Part shown: piece after piece, positions 8,425 to 16,915 of the stretch
Numbering within the stretch: position 1 is the stretch's first letter
How the letters are laid out: each line of letters opens with the position of its first letter
NCBI RefSeq assembly: GCF_011839805.1
Contig: NZ_VWPY01000011.1
Location: 38,183 to 102,182, forward strand
Source of the DNA: Kineococcus rubinsiae
GTDB taxonomy: Bacteria; Actinomycetota; Actinomycetes; Actinomycetales; Kineococcaceae
DNA length: 64,000 nt
Direction: 5' to 3'
Made by a program: the position numbers and the translations under genes
The notes under the pieces: generated by a model
What the model was told of the DNA's origin: nothing
The model's database searches: none
Seen by the model: the letters and a program-made list of their open reading frames with translations, nothing else

Positions 8425-9851
8425 GCGCGCGTCCCCCCGACCGTCGGCGTACCGAGCACGTCCTCCTGCGCGGCGTGGACGGCGTCGGTCTCGGTGAGCT
8501 CCTCCAGCGACCGACCGGCCGTGGAGAGCCCGAACACGAGCACCGCGACGACCCCGACGACGAGGACCGCGGTGACCATGGTGAACACGCCCCCGAACCC
8601 GAGCGAGACGTAGAAGAACCCGATGAGGGCCGGGGCGCTGATGCTGCCGAAGCGGCCGAAGGCGCTGGACAGGCCCGTGCCGGTCGCCCGGATCCAGGTC
8701 GGGAACACCTCGGGCGTGTAGGCGTACAACCCGGCGTAGGTGCCGTTGAGGAAGAACGACAGCACGGCACCCGCGAGGACGATGGTCACCGCGCTGTCGG
8801 CCTGGCTGAGGGCGAAGGCGCTGAGCGCGGCACCGATCAGGTAGGCCGCGATGGTGCGCCGGCGGTCGAAGCGCTCGTTGCACCAGGCCGCCGAGAAGTA
8901 CCCGGGGATCTGCGCCAGGTAGATGATGATGGAGAACTCGAAGCTCTTGGTGACGGTGAAGCCGCGGTCGACCAGGAGCGTGGGGATCCAGCTGAAGAAC
9001 CCGTAGAACGAGAACGTGGCCACGAACCACAGCAGCCAGACGACGGCGGTGCGCCGCGCCATGGCGCGGCTGAACAGGAACCGCAGGGCGGACAGCAGCG
9101 TGGGGCTGGCCTGCTGCACCGCGGGTCGCGTCGCCGTCACCCCGACCGGCGCCTCGACGGCGGGCAGCGGACGGCCGGTGGCGCGCTCGACGCTGCGCTC
9201 CATGCCGACCACGACGGTCTCCGCCTCGGCGACCCGGCCCCGCAGCAGGAGGTAGCGGGGCGATTCCGGGAGCGAGCGCCGCCACCACAGCAGCAGCACC
9301 ACGGGCAGCGCCGTGAGGACCTGCGCCCAGCGCCAGCCGTCACCGCCGCCCTCGACGACGAAGCGGCCGAGCAGGGCGGCGAGGACGTAGCCGAAGGAGA
9401 AGAACCCGGCCAGGGCGCCGATGAACCAGCCCCTGCGCTTGGCGGGGACGAACTCGGCGAGGAACGGGGCGATGATGGCGCTCTCGGCGCCCGTGCCGAG
9501 GCCCGCGAGAATGCGGGCACCGACGAAGAACGAGAAGTTCGGCGACGCGGCGGCCACGAGGGTGAACGCCGCGTAGAACGCCAGCGCCCACATCATCACG
9601 CGGCGGCGGCCGATCCGGTCGGCCAGCAGGCCGGCGATCGTGGCCCCGACGAGGTAGCCGATCGGCGTGGCGGAGCCGATGATGCCGGACTGCGCGCTGG
9701 TCAGCTCCCACTGCTCGCGGACCGACGGGAGCAGGAACGCGACGACGGCCCCGTCGAGGCCGTCGAAGGTGTACCCGAGGCCGCCGATGAGGAGCAGGAC
9801 GTAGTGCGGACGGCTCAGGGGCAGCCGGTCGAGCCGTTGCAGCAGGTTCAC
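8421..9851 (-). CDS. MFS transporter (sugar/acid-proton symporter type)
   Basis: The 476-residue protein has about 12 transmembrane helices. It has the MFS motif A variant DRIGRRR between helices 2 and 3 and the motif PESPRYLLLRGR before the central loop, typical of the metabolite-proton symporter and sugar porter group. The GTG at 9851 was chosen over the ATG at 9911: it follows a GAGGAGA ribosome-binding site, and the longer form would run into the operator. It is first in an operon with a GAF protein and an amidohydrolase and is probably the importer for that pathway. Confidence 0.88.
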   Translation of the reverse strand: MNLLQRLDRLPLSRPHYVLLLIGGLGYTFDGLDGAVVAFLLPSVREQWELTSAQSGIIGSATPIGYLVGATIAGLLADRIGRRRVMMWALAFYAAFTLVAAASPNFSFFVGARILAGLGTGAESAIIAPFLAEFVPAKRRGWFIGALAGFFSFGYVLAALLGRFVVEGGGDGWRWAQVLTALPVVLLLWWRRSLPESPRYLLLRGRVAEAETVVVGMERSVERATGRPLPAVEAPVGVTATRPAVQQASPTLLSALRFLFSRAMARRTAVVWLLWFVATFSFYGFFSWIPTLLVDRGFTVTKSFEFSIIIYLAQIPGYFSAAWCNERFDRRRTIAAYLIGAALSAFALSQADSAVTIVLAGAVLSFFLNGTYAGLYAYTPEVFPTWIRATGTGLSSAFGRFGSISAPALIGFFYVSLGFGGVFTMVTAVLVVGVVAVLVFGLSTAGRSLEELTETDAVHAAQEDVLGTPTVGGTRA

Positions 9852-9918
9852 GGAGTCTCCTCGGGCACGGGTGGAACGAGGGGCAGTGTCCGCAAACGTA
9901 GGGTCACTCATAGATGTT

Positions 9919-9936
9919 CTGCAATGGTTCTTGCAG
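9919..9936. promoter_or_regulatory. Palindromic operator CTGCAA-N6-TTGCAG between MFS operon and rpiR-type gene
   Basis: Perfect 6-bp arms lie in the 110-bp divergent intergenic region, 26 bp before the regulator start and 68 bp before the MFS start. Its inner TGCAA/TTGCA half-sites equal those of the operator at 10919-10932 but with 6-bp instead of 4-bp spacing. Either the RpiR-type protein or the nearby GntR protein could bind it. Confidence 0.5.
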
Positions 9937-9961
9937 GAAATGTTGCCGTAACGTGCGCCGG

Positions 9962-10879
9962 GTGACGAGCGAGCCCGCGCCCGACGAACCCGTGACGCCG
10001 GACCCGGCCGGCCGCGAGGACGGCCTCGAGACGTGGCTGTCCTCCCGCGCCCCCGGTGGCCGGCTGTCGACGAAGTCGCGCGCCGTCGTGCACGTCCTGC
10101 ACACCAAGCCCCGCACGGCCTCCTACGGCGGCGCGGCGGAGGTCGCCCAGCTCGCCGGCGCGACGGTCGCCACGGTGACCCGCACCGCTCAGGCGCTCGG
10201 CTTCGACGGGTGGCCGGCGCTGCAGCAGGAGCTGCGGGCCCGCTACCTGTCCTCGCTGAGCGCCCCGCAGGTCGCCGCCGAGCACGGCAGCCTCACCGAC
10301 GCGGCCTCGGCGGCGTCCCTGCGCCGCGACGTCGACGACCTCGCGGTGCTCTCGCGCAGCACCGATCCCGCCGCCGTCGTCGCCGTGGCCCGGGCCATCG
10401 CGGGCGCCCGGCGCACGCTGGTCATCGCCTCCGGCAGCTACGCGGCGGTCGGGATCGCCCTGGCGCACAACGCGGGGCTCGCGGGCTACGACGTGCAGCT
10501 GCACGACGGCGCCTCGGCGTCGATGGTCAACGCCCTGGCCCGGGTGGGCCCCGAGGACGTCGTCGTCACCGTCAGCTTCTGGCGGCTCTACACCAGCGCC
10601 GTCCGGGCCGCGCAGGCCGCCGCCGAGCGCGGGGCGACCGTCTGCAGCGTCACGGACTCGGCGAGCGGTCCTCTCGCGGCCGCGGCCCGGCACGTCCTGC
10701 TCGTCCCGGCCGAGGGCGTGTCCTTCTTCCCGTCCCTCACGCCGGCCCTCGCCGTGGTGCAGGCGGTCTGCGCCGAGCTCGCCACGCTGGACCCGGCCCG
10801 CACCCGGGCCAGCGTCGAGGCGGCCGACGGGCTCTGGGACGCGTTCGGGATCCTCGACCGGGCCCCCCGCCGCCCCTGA
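9962..10879 (+). CDS. RpiR/MurR-family regulator (HTH plus SIS)
   Basis: The 305-residue protein has an N-terminal winged HTH_6 domain; its recognition segment (AQLAGATVATVTRTAQALGF) lies near residues 65-85. A C-terminal SIS domain from about residue 130 is the phosphosugar- or ligand-binding part of this family. GTG at 9962 is preferred to ATG at 9914, since the intervening codons give an implausible Cys/Arg-rich start and overlap the palindrome. Its divergent position suggests it controls the MFS-GAF-amidohydrolase operon and itself. The ligand is unknown. Confidence 0.87.
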   Translation: MTSEPAPDEPVTPDPAGREDGLETWLSSRAPGGRLSTKSRAVVHVLHTKPRTASYGGAAEVAQLAGATVATVTRTAQALGFDGWPALQQELRARYLSSLSAPQVAAEHGSLTDAASAASLRRDVDDLAVLSRSTDPAAVVAVARAIAGARRTLVIASGSYAAVGIALAHNAGLAGYDVQLHDGASASMVNALARVGPEDVVVTVSFWRLYTSAVRAAQAAAERGATVCSVTDSASGPLAAAARHVLLVPAEGVSFFPSLTPALAVVQAVCAELATLDPARTRASVEAADGLWDAFGILDRAPRRP

Positions 10880-10894
10880 CGCCCACCGCGCAGG

Positions 10895-10924
10895 TTGACA
10901 GGGGACGACCGGGCTGCGTGCAAT
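10895..10924 (+). promoter_or_regulatory. Promoter of the GntR gene, predicted leaderless
   Basis: A consensus -35 TTGACA (10895-10900) is followed after 18 bp by TGCAAT (10919-10924), and the ATG begins 7 nt later at 10932. Transcription should start at or next to the start codon. The -10 element lies inside the palindrome at 10919-10932, so the regulator would block its own promoter. Confidence 0.55.
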
Positions 10925-10932
10925 ATGTTGCA
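10919..10932. promoter_or_regulatory. Palindromic operator TGCAA-TATG-TTGCA at the GntR start
   Basis: This perfect 14-bp palindrome can be extended to 20 bp (10916-10935) with one mismatch. It overlaps both the -10 hexamer and the A of the ATG. FCD-type GntR proteins usually repress themselves from such sites. Confidence 0.6.
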
Positions 10933-11585
10933 TGCCGGTTCCCGAAAACGCCGCCCACCGGCGCTCCCTCCTGCGTGAGGACGCCTACCGGGCGCTGCGC
11001 GACGCGATCGTCGACGGGACGCTGGCGCCGGGTGAGCGGTTGCGCGACCCCGAGCTGGAGCACTGGCTCGGCATCAGCCGCACGCCGATCCGGGAGGCCC
11101 TCGCGCGCCTGGAGCAGGCGGGGCTCGTCCGCACCCGCCCGGGGCACTCCACGGTCGTCGCGCCGTGGGACGCGCGCGCCGCGCGGCACGCGCAGACCCT
11201 CGCGGCGGCGCTGCACCAGCTCGCCGTCACCGAAGCCGTCCCGCACCTCGACGCCGGGCACGCCGACGCCCTGCACCGCAGCAACGACGAGTTCGCGGCG
11301 GCGCTGGCGGCCGGGGACCCGGACGCGGCGCTCGCCGCGGACGACGCGTTCCACGACGTCTTCGTCACGGTGGCGGGCAACCCGCTGCTGCGCTCCGCCC
11401 TCGACCAGGCGACCCCGCTGCTGCGGCGGATCGAGCGCGCGCGGTTCTCGACCCTGTCCGGGCGCGGGTCCGTCGCCCAGCACGCCGCCATCACCCGGCA
11501 CGCGCTGGCCCGCGACGCCGAGACGGCGGGCCGGCTGGCGCGCGAGAACTGGCTGACGCTCGACCCCTTCCTCGACCTCCTCTGA
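10932..11585 (+). CDS. GntR-family regulator (FCD type) beside acdS
   Basis: The 217-residue protein has an N-terminal winged helix: residues 18-75 include the GntR signature [20 protein letters not shown] followed by [19 protein letters not shown]-terminal all-helical FCD ligand-binding domain contains [17 protein letters not shown] and [12 protein letters not shown]; its histidines and aspartates usually hold a metal that contacts a carboxylic-acid effector. It lies 28 nt upstream of acdS on the same strand, so it probably controls ACC deaminase in response to ACC or a related acid (inference). Confidence 0.88.
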   Translation: MPVPENAAHRRSLLREDAYRALRDAIVDGTLAPGERLRDPELEHWLGISRTPIREALARLEQAGLVRTRPGHSTVVAPWDARAARHAQTLAAALHQLAVTEAVPHLDAGHADALHRSNDEFAAALAAGDPDAALAADDAFHDVFVTVAGNPLLRSALDQATPLLRRIERARFSTLSGRGSVAQHAAITRHALARDAETAGRLARENWLTLDPFLDLL

Positions 11586-11613
11586 AACCCTTCCCCCGAA
11601 CTGGAGCCCTCCC

Positions 11614-12621
11614 GTGCGTCTCGAGCAGTTCCCCCGCCACCCGCTGACGTTCGGCCCCAGCCCCGTGCACCCGATGCCCCGCCTGAGCGCCCACCTGGGC
11701 GACGTGCAGGTCTGGGCCAAGCGCGAGGACGTCAACTCCGGTCTCGCCTACGGCGGCAACAAGACCCGCAAGCTCGAGTACCTCCTGCCCGACGCGCTGG
11801 CGAAGGGCGCGGACACCCTCGTCTCGATCGGGGGCGTCCAGTCCAACCACACGCGCCAGGTCGCCGCGGTCGCCGCGTCCCTGGGGATGAAGGCCGTCCT
11901 CGTGCAGGAGCAGTGGGTCGACTGGCCCGACGCCGTCAACGACCGCGTCGGCAACATCCTGCTGTCGCGGTTGATGGGCGCCGAGGTCCGCCTCGTCGAC
12001 GAGGGTTTCGGCATCGGGTTCAAGAGCTCGTGGGAGCAGGCGCTGGCCGACGTCGCCGAGCGCGGCGGAACCCCCTACGGCATCCCCGCGGGCGCCTCCG
12101 ACCACGAGCTCGGCGGCCTGGGCTTCGCGAACTGGGCGTACGAGGTGCAGCGCCAGGAGCAGGAGCTCGGGATCTTCTTCGACACCGTCGTCGTGTGCTC
12201 CGTGACGGGGTCCACGCACGCCGGGATGATCGCGGGGTTCGCGGGGCAGGACCGCCCGCGCCGGGTCATCGGCATCGACGCCTCGGCCCGCATCGCCGAG
12301 ACCCGCGCCCAGGTCGAGCGGATCGCCCGGCGCACGGCCGACCTCATCGACCTCGGCCGCGACCTGCGCGACGACGAGATCACCGTCCTGGAGGGCTGGG
12401 CCGGCGACGCCTACGGCATCCCCGTGGCCTCGACGCTCGACGCCATGCGCCTGACCGGCCGGCTCGAGGGCGTCGTCCTCGACCCGGTGTACGAGGGCAA
12501 GTCGATGGCGGGGCTGATCGACCTGGTGCAGGACGGGCGGATCCCCGCGGGCTCGACCGTCCTGTACGCCCACCTCGGCGGGCAGCCGGCCCTCAACGCC
12601 TACAGCGCCCTCTTCCGCTGA
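11614..12621 (+). CDS. acdS: 1-aminocyclopropane-1-carboxylate deaminase
   Basis: This PLP enzyme cleaves ACC, the plant ethylene precursor, to ammonia and 2-oxobutanoate. At 335 residues it aligns end to end with Pseudomonas AcdS from memory, starting with [16 protein letters not shown]. The PLP lysine is Lys 50 (GGNKTRK), the nucleophile-region serine is Ser 77 (QSNHT), and tyrosines 267 and 293 are present. Glu 294 and Leu 321 match Glu295 and Leu322, the pair that separates true ACC deaminases from D-cysteine desulfhydrases. The GTG follows GGAG. Control is probably by the upstream GntR protein. Confidence 0.95.
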   Translation: MRLEQFPRHPLTFGPSPVHPMPRLSAHLGDVQVWAKREDVNSGLAYGGNKTRKLEYLLPDALAKGADTLVSIGGVQSNHTRQVAAVAASLGMKAVLVQEQWVDWPDAVNDRVGNILLSRLMGAEVRLVDEGFGIGFKSSWEQALADVAERGGTPYGIPAGASDHELGGLGFANWAYEVQRQEQELGIFFDTVVVCSVTGSTHAGMIAGFAGQDRPRRVIGIDASARIAETRAQVERIARRTADLIDLGRDLRDDEITVLEGWAGDAYGIPVASTLDAMRLTGRLEGVVLDPVYEGKSMAGLIDLVQDGRIPAGSTVLYAHLGGQPALNAYSALFR

Positions 12622-12635
12622 CCCGCCGGGGTCAG
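12618..12635. terminator. Bidirectional hairpin containing both convergent stop codons
   Basis: CTGACCC, a GCCG loop and GGGTCAG form a 7-bp stem. The left arm holds the acdS TGA and the right arm holds the TGA of the opposing HNH gene. It is a compact shared terminator candidate. Confidence 0.45.
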
Positions 12636-13315
12636 GACGCGGGCAGGGGCTCGCCGGGGCAGCCGGCCAGGACGTCGGCCATGGCGTCGTGCTCGGCGGG
12701 CGTGACCCACAGGCCGTAGGTCCGCTTCACGGCGATCTGGCGCGCGACGTAGGCGCACTCGCCCTCGGGCGGCAGCCACTGCGAGGCGTCGTCGTCGCCC
12801 TTCGCGGAGTTCAGCGAGCCGTCGACGGCGAGCAGCTCCCGCGGGTCGTTGGCGAACTCCAGCAGCCGCTGGGCGGAGAACGCCGACGCCCCCGTGCGCC
12901 ACGCGTCGGAGAGCGCCACGACGTGGTCGACCTGCACCTCGGCGCTCGTGGCCGCGCCGCGGCGGAAGGAGATCACGGCGTCGGAGTAGGGGTCGTCGAG
13001 CGTCCCGGTGAGCACCACGCACCCGTCGGCGCGGGTGCGGACGTCGGTGAGGTCGCGGCGCAGGACGTCGTCGCGGGTCCCGCAGCCGTTGCCGTCGACG
13101 TCGGCCCAGGCCGGGCCGAAGCGGTCGCGCTGGTAGCCGCGGGAGGAGCCGGCGGGGGCGACCTCGAGCCCGGTGAGGGCGGCGGACGCGCTGCCCCCGG
13201 GGGCGGTCGGGCCGGTCTCCCCGCCGGAGCCGCGCAGCAGCACGAGGACCAGCAGGAGCAGGAGCAGCGGGACGAGGATCGCGGCCACGGCGCCGCTGCG
13301 TCCGCGCTGCGCCAC
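12632..13315 (-). CDS. Exported or membrane-anchored HNH nuclease (DUF1524/GmrSD-like)
   Basis: The 227-residue protein has one long Leu/Val-rich hydrophobic segment (about residues 10-28) acting as signal anchor, then a linker and a nuclease domain. The HNH core is visible as D130-H131-V-V (VDHVVALSDAW), with Asn 169 and Lys 172 in SLNSAKGD. This layout is common in actinobacterial DUF1524 proteins with an N-terminal anchor. Scavenging of external DNA is a plausible role but unproven. GTG at 13315 follows GGAGGG. It converges on acdS. Confidence 0.85.
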   Translation of the reverse strand: MAQRGRSGAVAAILVPLLLLLLVLVLLRGSGGETGPTAPGGSASAALTGLEVAPAGSSRGYQRDRFGPAWADVDGNGCGTRDDVLRRDLTDVRTRADGCVVLTGTLDDPYSDAVISFRRGAATSAEVQVDHVVALSDAWRTGASAFSAQRLLEFANDPRELLAVDGSLNSAKGDDDASQWLPPEGECAYVARQIAVKRTYGLWVTPAEHDAMADVLAGCPGEPLPAS

Positions 13316-13358
13316 TGGTCACCCTCCGTCGTCCCGCACGATCCCCCCGACACGACGA

Positions 13359-13392
13359 CAGGGGGTGCGCGACGTGAGTCGCGCACCCCCTG
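13359..13392 (-). terminator. Strong hairpin after tRNA-Asn
   Basis: A perfect 15-bp stem closes a GTGA tetraloop (a GNRA-type loop). It begins 17 nt beyond the tRNA-Asn 3' end in the direction of transcription and stands alone between tRNA and the HNH gene, so it most likely terminates the tRNA transcript. Confidence 0.7.
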
Positions 13393-13408
13393 CCGGTGCT
13401 CCGTGGAG

Positions 13409-13481
13409 CTCCCGCCACTGGACTCGAACCAGTAACCTGCCGGTTAACAGCCGGCTGCTCTGCCAATTGAGCTAGGCGGGA
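13409..13481 (-). tRNA. tRNA-Asn (GUU)
   Basis: The 73-nt cloverleaf is complete. The acceptor TCCCGCC pairs perfectly with GGCGGGA; the D-arm, a T-arm with TTCGAGT and the anticodon loop CTGTTAA give anticodon GUU. The discriminator is G, as expected for Asn tRNAs. CCA is not encoded. Confidence 0.97.
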
Positions 13482-13545
13482 CCACAGCCGCTCTCACCCG
13501 TTCGGGTTCCCTCGGCCACAGCAGGTCAACCGTACCAGCCCGTCC

Positions 13546-13561
13546 GCGACGCTCGCGTCGC
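13546..13561 (-). terminator. Hairpin downstream of dnaG
   Basis: GCGACG and CGTCGC enclose a CTCG tetraloop about 70 nt past the dnaG stop and before the tRNA-Asn gene. It is a candidate terminator for dnaG. Confidence 0.4.
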
Positions 13562-13627
13562 CGACCCGTGGACGGCCGCCCTGCACCTGTCTGTCGGCGC
13601 CGGCGACCCGGACCTGAGGTGCCCCGG

Positions 13628-15514
13628 TCAGGCGCCCTGCGAGCGCTCCTGGAGCGCGCGGCGCAGGGCCTCCAGGCGGAACAGCTCGGTGGAGGCCGCG
13701 GCGTACTCCTCGGCCTGCGCCTGCGGGTCCAGGCGCTGCAGGGCGCGGCGGGCCTGGGCCACCGAGCGGGTCGCCGACTGCAGCGCGAGCGCCGCGATCA
13801 TCGACCGCCCCCAGCGCTCGACCTCGGACTCCGCCGGCACCGGCAGGTCGACCACCGCGAGCTCCTGCACGAGGCCCGCGACGGGGCCGGCGGCGTACTC
13901 CAGGACGGTGGAGACCCACGCCGTGCCCGGTGGGGCCTCCAGCGGCCCCCCGGCGGCCGTGACGGCGTCGTGCACGGCCTGGTGGGCCGGCACGGTGAAG
14001 GCGCCGTCCTCCAGGGCCGTGAAGTCGGTGGCCACGGCCGAGGGGTGCTGCAGGACGCAGGCCAGGACGTGGCGCTCCAGCCGCGCGACCGGGTCGAGCG
14101 GATCGACCCGGGCGCGGGCGGAGGCCTCGCGGCGCTGGGGTGCCCCGGGGCCGCCCTCGCGGCTCCGGCCGCCGTGGCGGCGGACCCGGTCGAGCACGAA
14201 GCGCTCGTCGAGGAAGCCCAGCCAGCGGTCGAGGTTGACGGCGTAGCGGTGCTGCAGCCCGACGTCGCGGATGCCCGCGACGATCGGGGCGGCCGCGTCC
14301 AGCGCGGCGAGGCGGCCGGCCTCGTTGTCGAGGTCGAAGCGCTCCAGGGTCGAGCGGATCGCGAACTCGAACAGCGGCACGCGCGCGGCGATGAGGGCGG
14401 CCACGGCCTGGTCGCCCTGCGCCAGGCGCAGGTCGCAGGGGTCCGCGCCGCCCGGCTCGACCGCGACGTAGGTCTGCGAGGAGAAGCGCTGGTCCAGCTC
14501 GAAGGCCTTCAGCGCGGCCTTCTGGCCCGCGGCGTCGCCGTCGAAGGTGAAGACCACCTCGCCGGAGCCGTCGGCGTCGCCGAGCATGCGCCGCACGATG
14601 CGCACGTGCTCCTCGCCGAAGGCCGTGCCGCAGGTCGCGACCGCGGTCGTCACCCCGGCCAGGTGGCAGGCCATGACGTCGGTGTAGCCCTCGACGATGA
14701 CGACCTGCTTGCGGCGGGCGATGTCGCGCTTGGCCAGGTCCAGGCCGTACAGGGCGTGCGTCTTCTTGTAGATCGGCGTCTCGGGGCTGTTCAGGTACTT
14801 GGCCTCGATGCGGTCGTCGTCGAAGAGCCGGCGCGCCCCGAAGGCGATCGTCGCGCCGCTGACGTCGCGGATCGGCCACACCAGGCGGCCGCGGAAGCGG
14901 TCGTAGAGGCTGCCGCGCTGCGAGCGGGCCGCGAGGCCGGAGGTGATCAGCTCGTCCTCGGTGAAGCCCTTGCCGCGCAGGTGCTTCAGCAGGGCCTCGC
15001 CGCTGGAGGGCGCGAAGCCGACGCCGAAGCCGGCGGCCTCGGCCCGCCCGAAGCCGCGCTCGGCGAGGAAGCGCCGCGCGGTGTCGGCCGGGCCCTCGGC
15101 CTCCAGCTGCGCGCAGTAGTACTCCTCCGCGACCCGGTGGGCCTCCAGCAGCCGCTGCCGCTGGCCTCCCCCGGCCCCGCTGGGGCGCTGCCCCGCGCGG
15201 CCCGCGTCGTCGACGTAGCGCAGCGTGATGCCGACCTGGGAGGCGAGGCGCTCGACGGCCTCGGTGAAGCCCAGGCCGTCGATGCGCTGGACGAACTCGA
15301 TGACGTCGCCGCCCTCGCCGCAGCCGAAGCAGTGCCAGCGCCCGACGACGGGGCGCACGGTGAAGCTGGGGGTCCGCTCGTCGTGGAAGGGGCACAGGCC
15401 CTTGAAGGAGCCGACCCCACCGGGACGCAGCGCGACCTGGGCGCCGACGACCTCCTCGATCTTGACGGTCTCCTTGACCGCCAGGAGGTCGTCGGGGTGG
15501 ATGCGGCCGGGCAC
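13628..15514 (-). CDS. dnaG: DNA primase
   Basis: The 628-residue primase makes RNA primers at the replication fork. The N-terminal zinc-binding domain has CPFH (Cys 41, His 44) and CFGC (Cys 62, Cys 65). The central Toprim domain has EGYTD with Glu 275 and DGDAAG with Asp 325 and Asp 327 for metal binding. The C-terminal helical part, from about residue 480 and after an Arg/Gly-rich linker, should bind DnaB. GTG at 15514 gives the usual start with GRIHPDD. It is divergent from metY with only 54 bp between starts. In mycobacteria dgt follows dnaG; here metY and others intervene. Confidence 0.96.
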   Translation of the reverse strand: MPGRIHPDDLLAVKETVKIEEVVGAQVALRPGGVGSFKGLCPFHDERTPSFTVRPVVGRWHCFGCGEGGDVIEFVQRIDGLGFTEAVERLASQVGITLRYVDDAGRAGQRPSGAGGGQRQRLLEAHRVAEEYYCAQLEAEGPADTARRFLAERGFGRAEAAGFGVGFAPSSGEALLKHLRGKGFTEDELITSGLAARSQRGSLYDRFRGRLVWPIRDVSGATIAFGARRLFDDDRIEAKYLNSPETPIYKKTHALYGLDLAKRDIARRKQVVIVEGYTDVMACHLAGVTTAVATCGTAFGEEHVRIVRRMLGDADGSGEVVFTFDGDAAGQKAALKAFELDQRFSSQTYVAVEPGGADPCDLRLAQGDQAVAALIAARVPLFEFAIRSTLERFDLDNEAGRLAALDAAAPIVAGIRDVGLQHRYAVNLDRWLGFLDERFVLDRVRRHGGRSREGGPGAPQRREASARARVDPLDPVARLERHVLACVLQHPSAVATDFTALEDGAFTVPAHQAVHDAVTAAGGPLEAPPGTAWVSTVLEYAAGPVAGLVQELAVVDLPVPAESEVERWGRSMIAALALQSATRSVAQARRALQRLDPQAQAEEYAAASTELFRLEALRRALQERSQGA

Positions 15515-15568
15515 GGGCCCGAGTGTAGGTGGGTCGGCGGCGACCCGGCCGGGTGGCAGGATCGCCCT

Positions 15569-16915
15569 GTGAACGATCCCGCTGCCAGCCAGCAGACCGG
15601 TGCCGCACGCCGCGACGTCACCAGCGACCGGACCTGGGGCTTCCGCACCCGGGCGGTGCACGCCGGTGCCGTCCCGGAGCCCACGACCGGCGCCCGCGCG
15701 GTGCCGATCTACCAGACGACGAGCTTCGTCTTCGAGGACGCGGCCGACGCGGCCAACCTCTTCGCGCTGCAGAAGTACGGCAACATCTACAGCCGCATCT
15801 CCAACCCCACCGTGGCGGCCCTGGAGGAGCGGATGGCGTCGCTCGAGGGCGGCCTCGGGGCGCTGGCGTGCAGCAGCGGGCAGTCCGCGGAGTTCCTCAC
15901 CTTCGCCGCCCTCGCGGGCGCGGGCGACCACATCGTCGCCTCCAACAACCTCTACGGCGGCACGGTCACGCAGCTCGACGTCACGCTGCGCCGCTTCGGC
16001 GTCGACACCGTCTTCGTCGACCCGGAGCCCGAGGCGGTCGCCGCGGCCATCACGGACAAGACCAAGCTCGTGTTCACCGAGCTCGTCGCCAACCCCTCCA
16101 CGGTGATCGCCGACATCCGCGCCCTGGCCGACGTCGCGCACGCCGCGGGCGTCCCGCTGGTGGTCGACGCGACCACCGCCACGCCGTACCTGTGCCGCCC
16201 CATCGAGCACGGCGCGGACATCGTCATCCACTCCGCGACGAAGTTCCTCGGCGGCCACGGCACCACGCTCGGCGGGATCGTCGTGGACGCCGGGACGTTC
16301 CCCTGGGACAACGGCCGGTTCCCGCAGATGACCGAACCCGTCACCAGCTACGGCGGCCTGTCGTGGTGGGGGAACTTCGCCGAGTACGGGTTCCTCACCA
16401 AGCTGCGCAGCGAGCAGCTGCGCGACGTCGGCGCGACCCTGTCGCCGCACAGCGCGTTCCTGCTGCTGCTCGGCGTGGAGACGCTGCCGCAGCGCATGCG
16501 CGAGCACGTCGCCAACGCCCGTCGGGTCGCCGAGTGGCTCGAGGCGGACGAGCGCGTGAGCTGGGTCCGCTACTCCGGCCTGCCGTCGCACCCGCACCAC
16601 GACCGCGCGCAGCGGTTCCTGCCCGAGGGCCCGGGGGCGGTGTTCTCCTTCGGCGTCGCGGGCGGTCGCGCCGCGGGCGAGCGGTTCATCGAGGCGTGCC
16701 AGCTCTGCTCGCACCTGGCGAACATCGGCGACGCGCGCACCCTCGTGCTGCATCCCGCGAGCACGACCCACCAGCAGCTCAGCCCGGAGCAGCTGGCCTC
16801 GGCCGGGGTTCCCGAGGACCTCATCCGGATCAGCGTCGGCCTCGAGGACGTCGACGACGTCCTGTGGGACCTCGACCAAGCCCTCACCGTCGCGACGAAG
16901 GGGGCCGGCGCGTGA
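15569..16915 (+). CDS. metY: O-acetylhomoserine/O-succinylhomoserine sulfhydrylase-type enzyme
   Basis: This 448-residue member of the Cys/Met metabolism PLP family probably makes homocysteine from O-acetylhomoserine and sulfide. Family signs are [12 protein letters not shown] near residues 70-81 and the PLP lysine Lys 225 in [12 protein letters not shown]. The long N-terminal region and the [14 protein letters not shown] segment favour the MetY group over cystathionine synthases. The GTG start lies 54 bp from the divergent dnaG. It overlaps the CoA-binding gene by GTGA, a pairing often seen for metY in actinobacteria. Methionine gamma-lyase activity is an alternative. Confidence 0.9.
   Translation: MNDPAASQQTGAARRDVTSDRTWGFRTRAVHAGAVPEPTTGARAVPIYQTTSFVFEDAADAANLFALQKYGNIYSRISNPTVAALEERMASLEGGLGALACSSGQSAEFLTFAALAGAGDHIVASNNLYGGTVTQLDVTLRRFGVDTVFVDPEPEAVAAAITDKTKLVFTELVANPSTVIADIRALADVAHAAGVPLVVDATTATPYLCRPIEHGADIVIHSATKFLGGHGTTLGGIVVDAGTFPWDNGRFPQMTEPVTSYGGLSWWGNFAEYGFLTKLRSEQLRDVGATLSPHSAFLLLLGVETLPQRMREHVANARRVAEWLEADERVSWVRYSGLPSHPHHDRAQRFLPEGPGAVFSFGVAGGRAAGERFIEACQLCSHLANIGDARTLVLHPASTTHQQLSPEQLASAGVPEDLIRISVGLEDVDDVLWDLDQALTVATKGAGA

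Noticed and set aside
9911..9962. Start codons at 9911 (MFS) and 9914 (RpiR-type gene)
   Set aside because: Both would place coding sequence across the palindrome at 9919-9936 with only a few bases between divergent starts, and no ribosome-binding site exists for either.
15515..15568. Riboswitch search upstream of metY
   Set aside because: Only 54 bp separate it from the divergent dnaG start, too short for an S-box or other SAM riboswitch.
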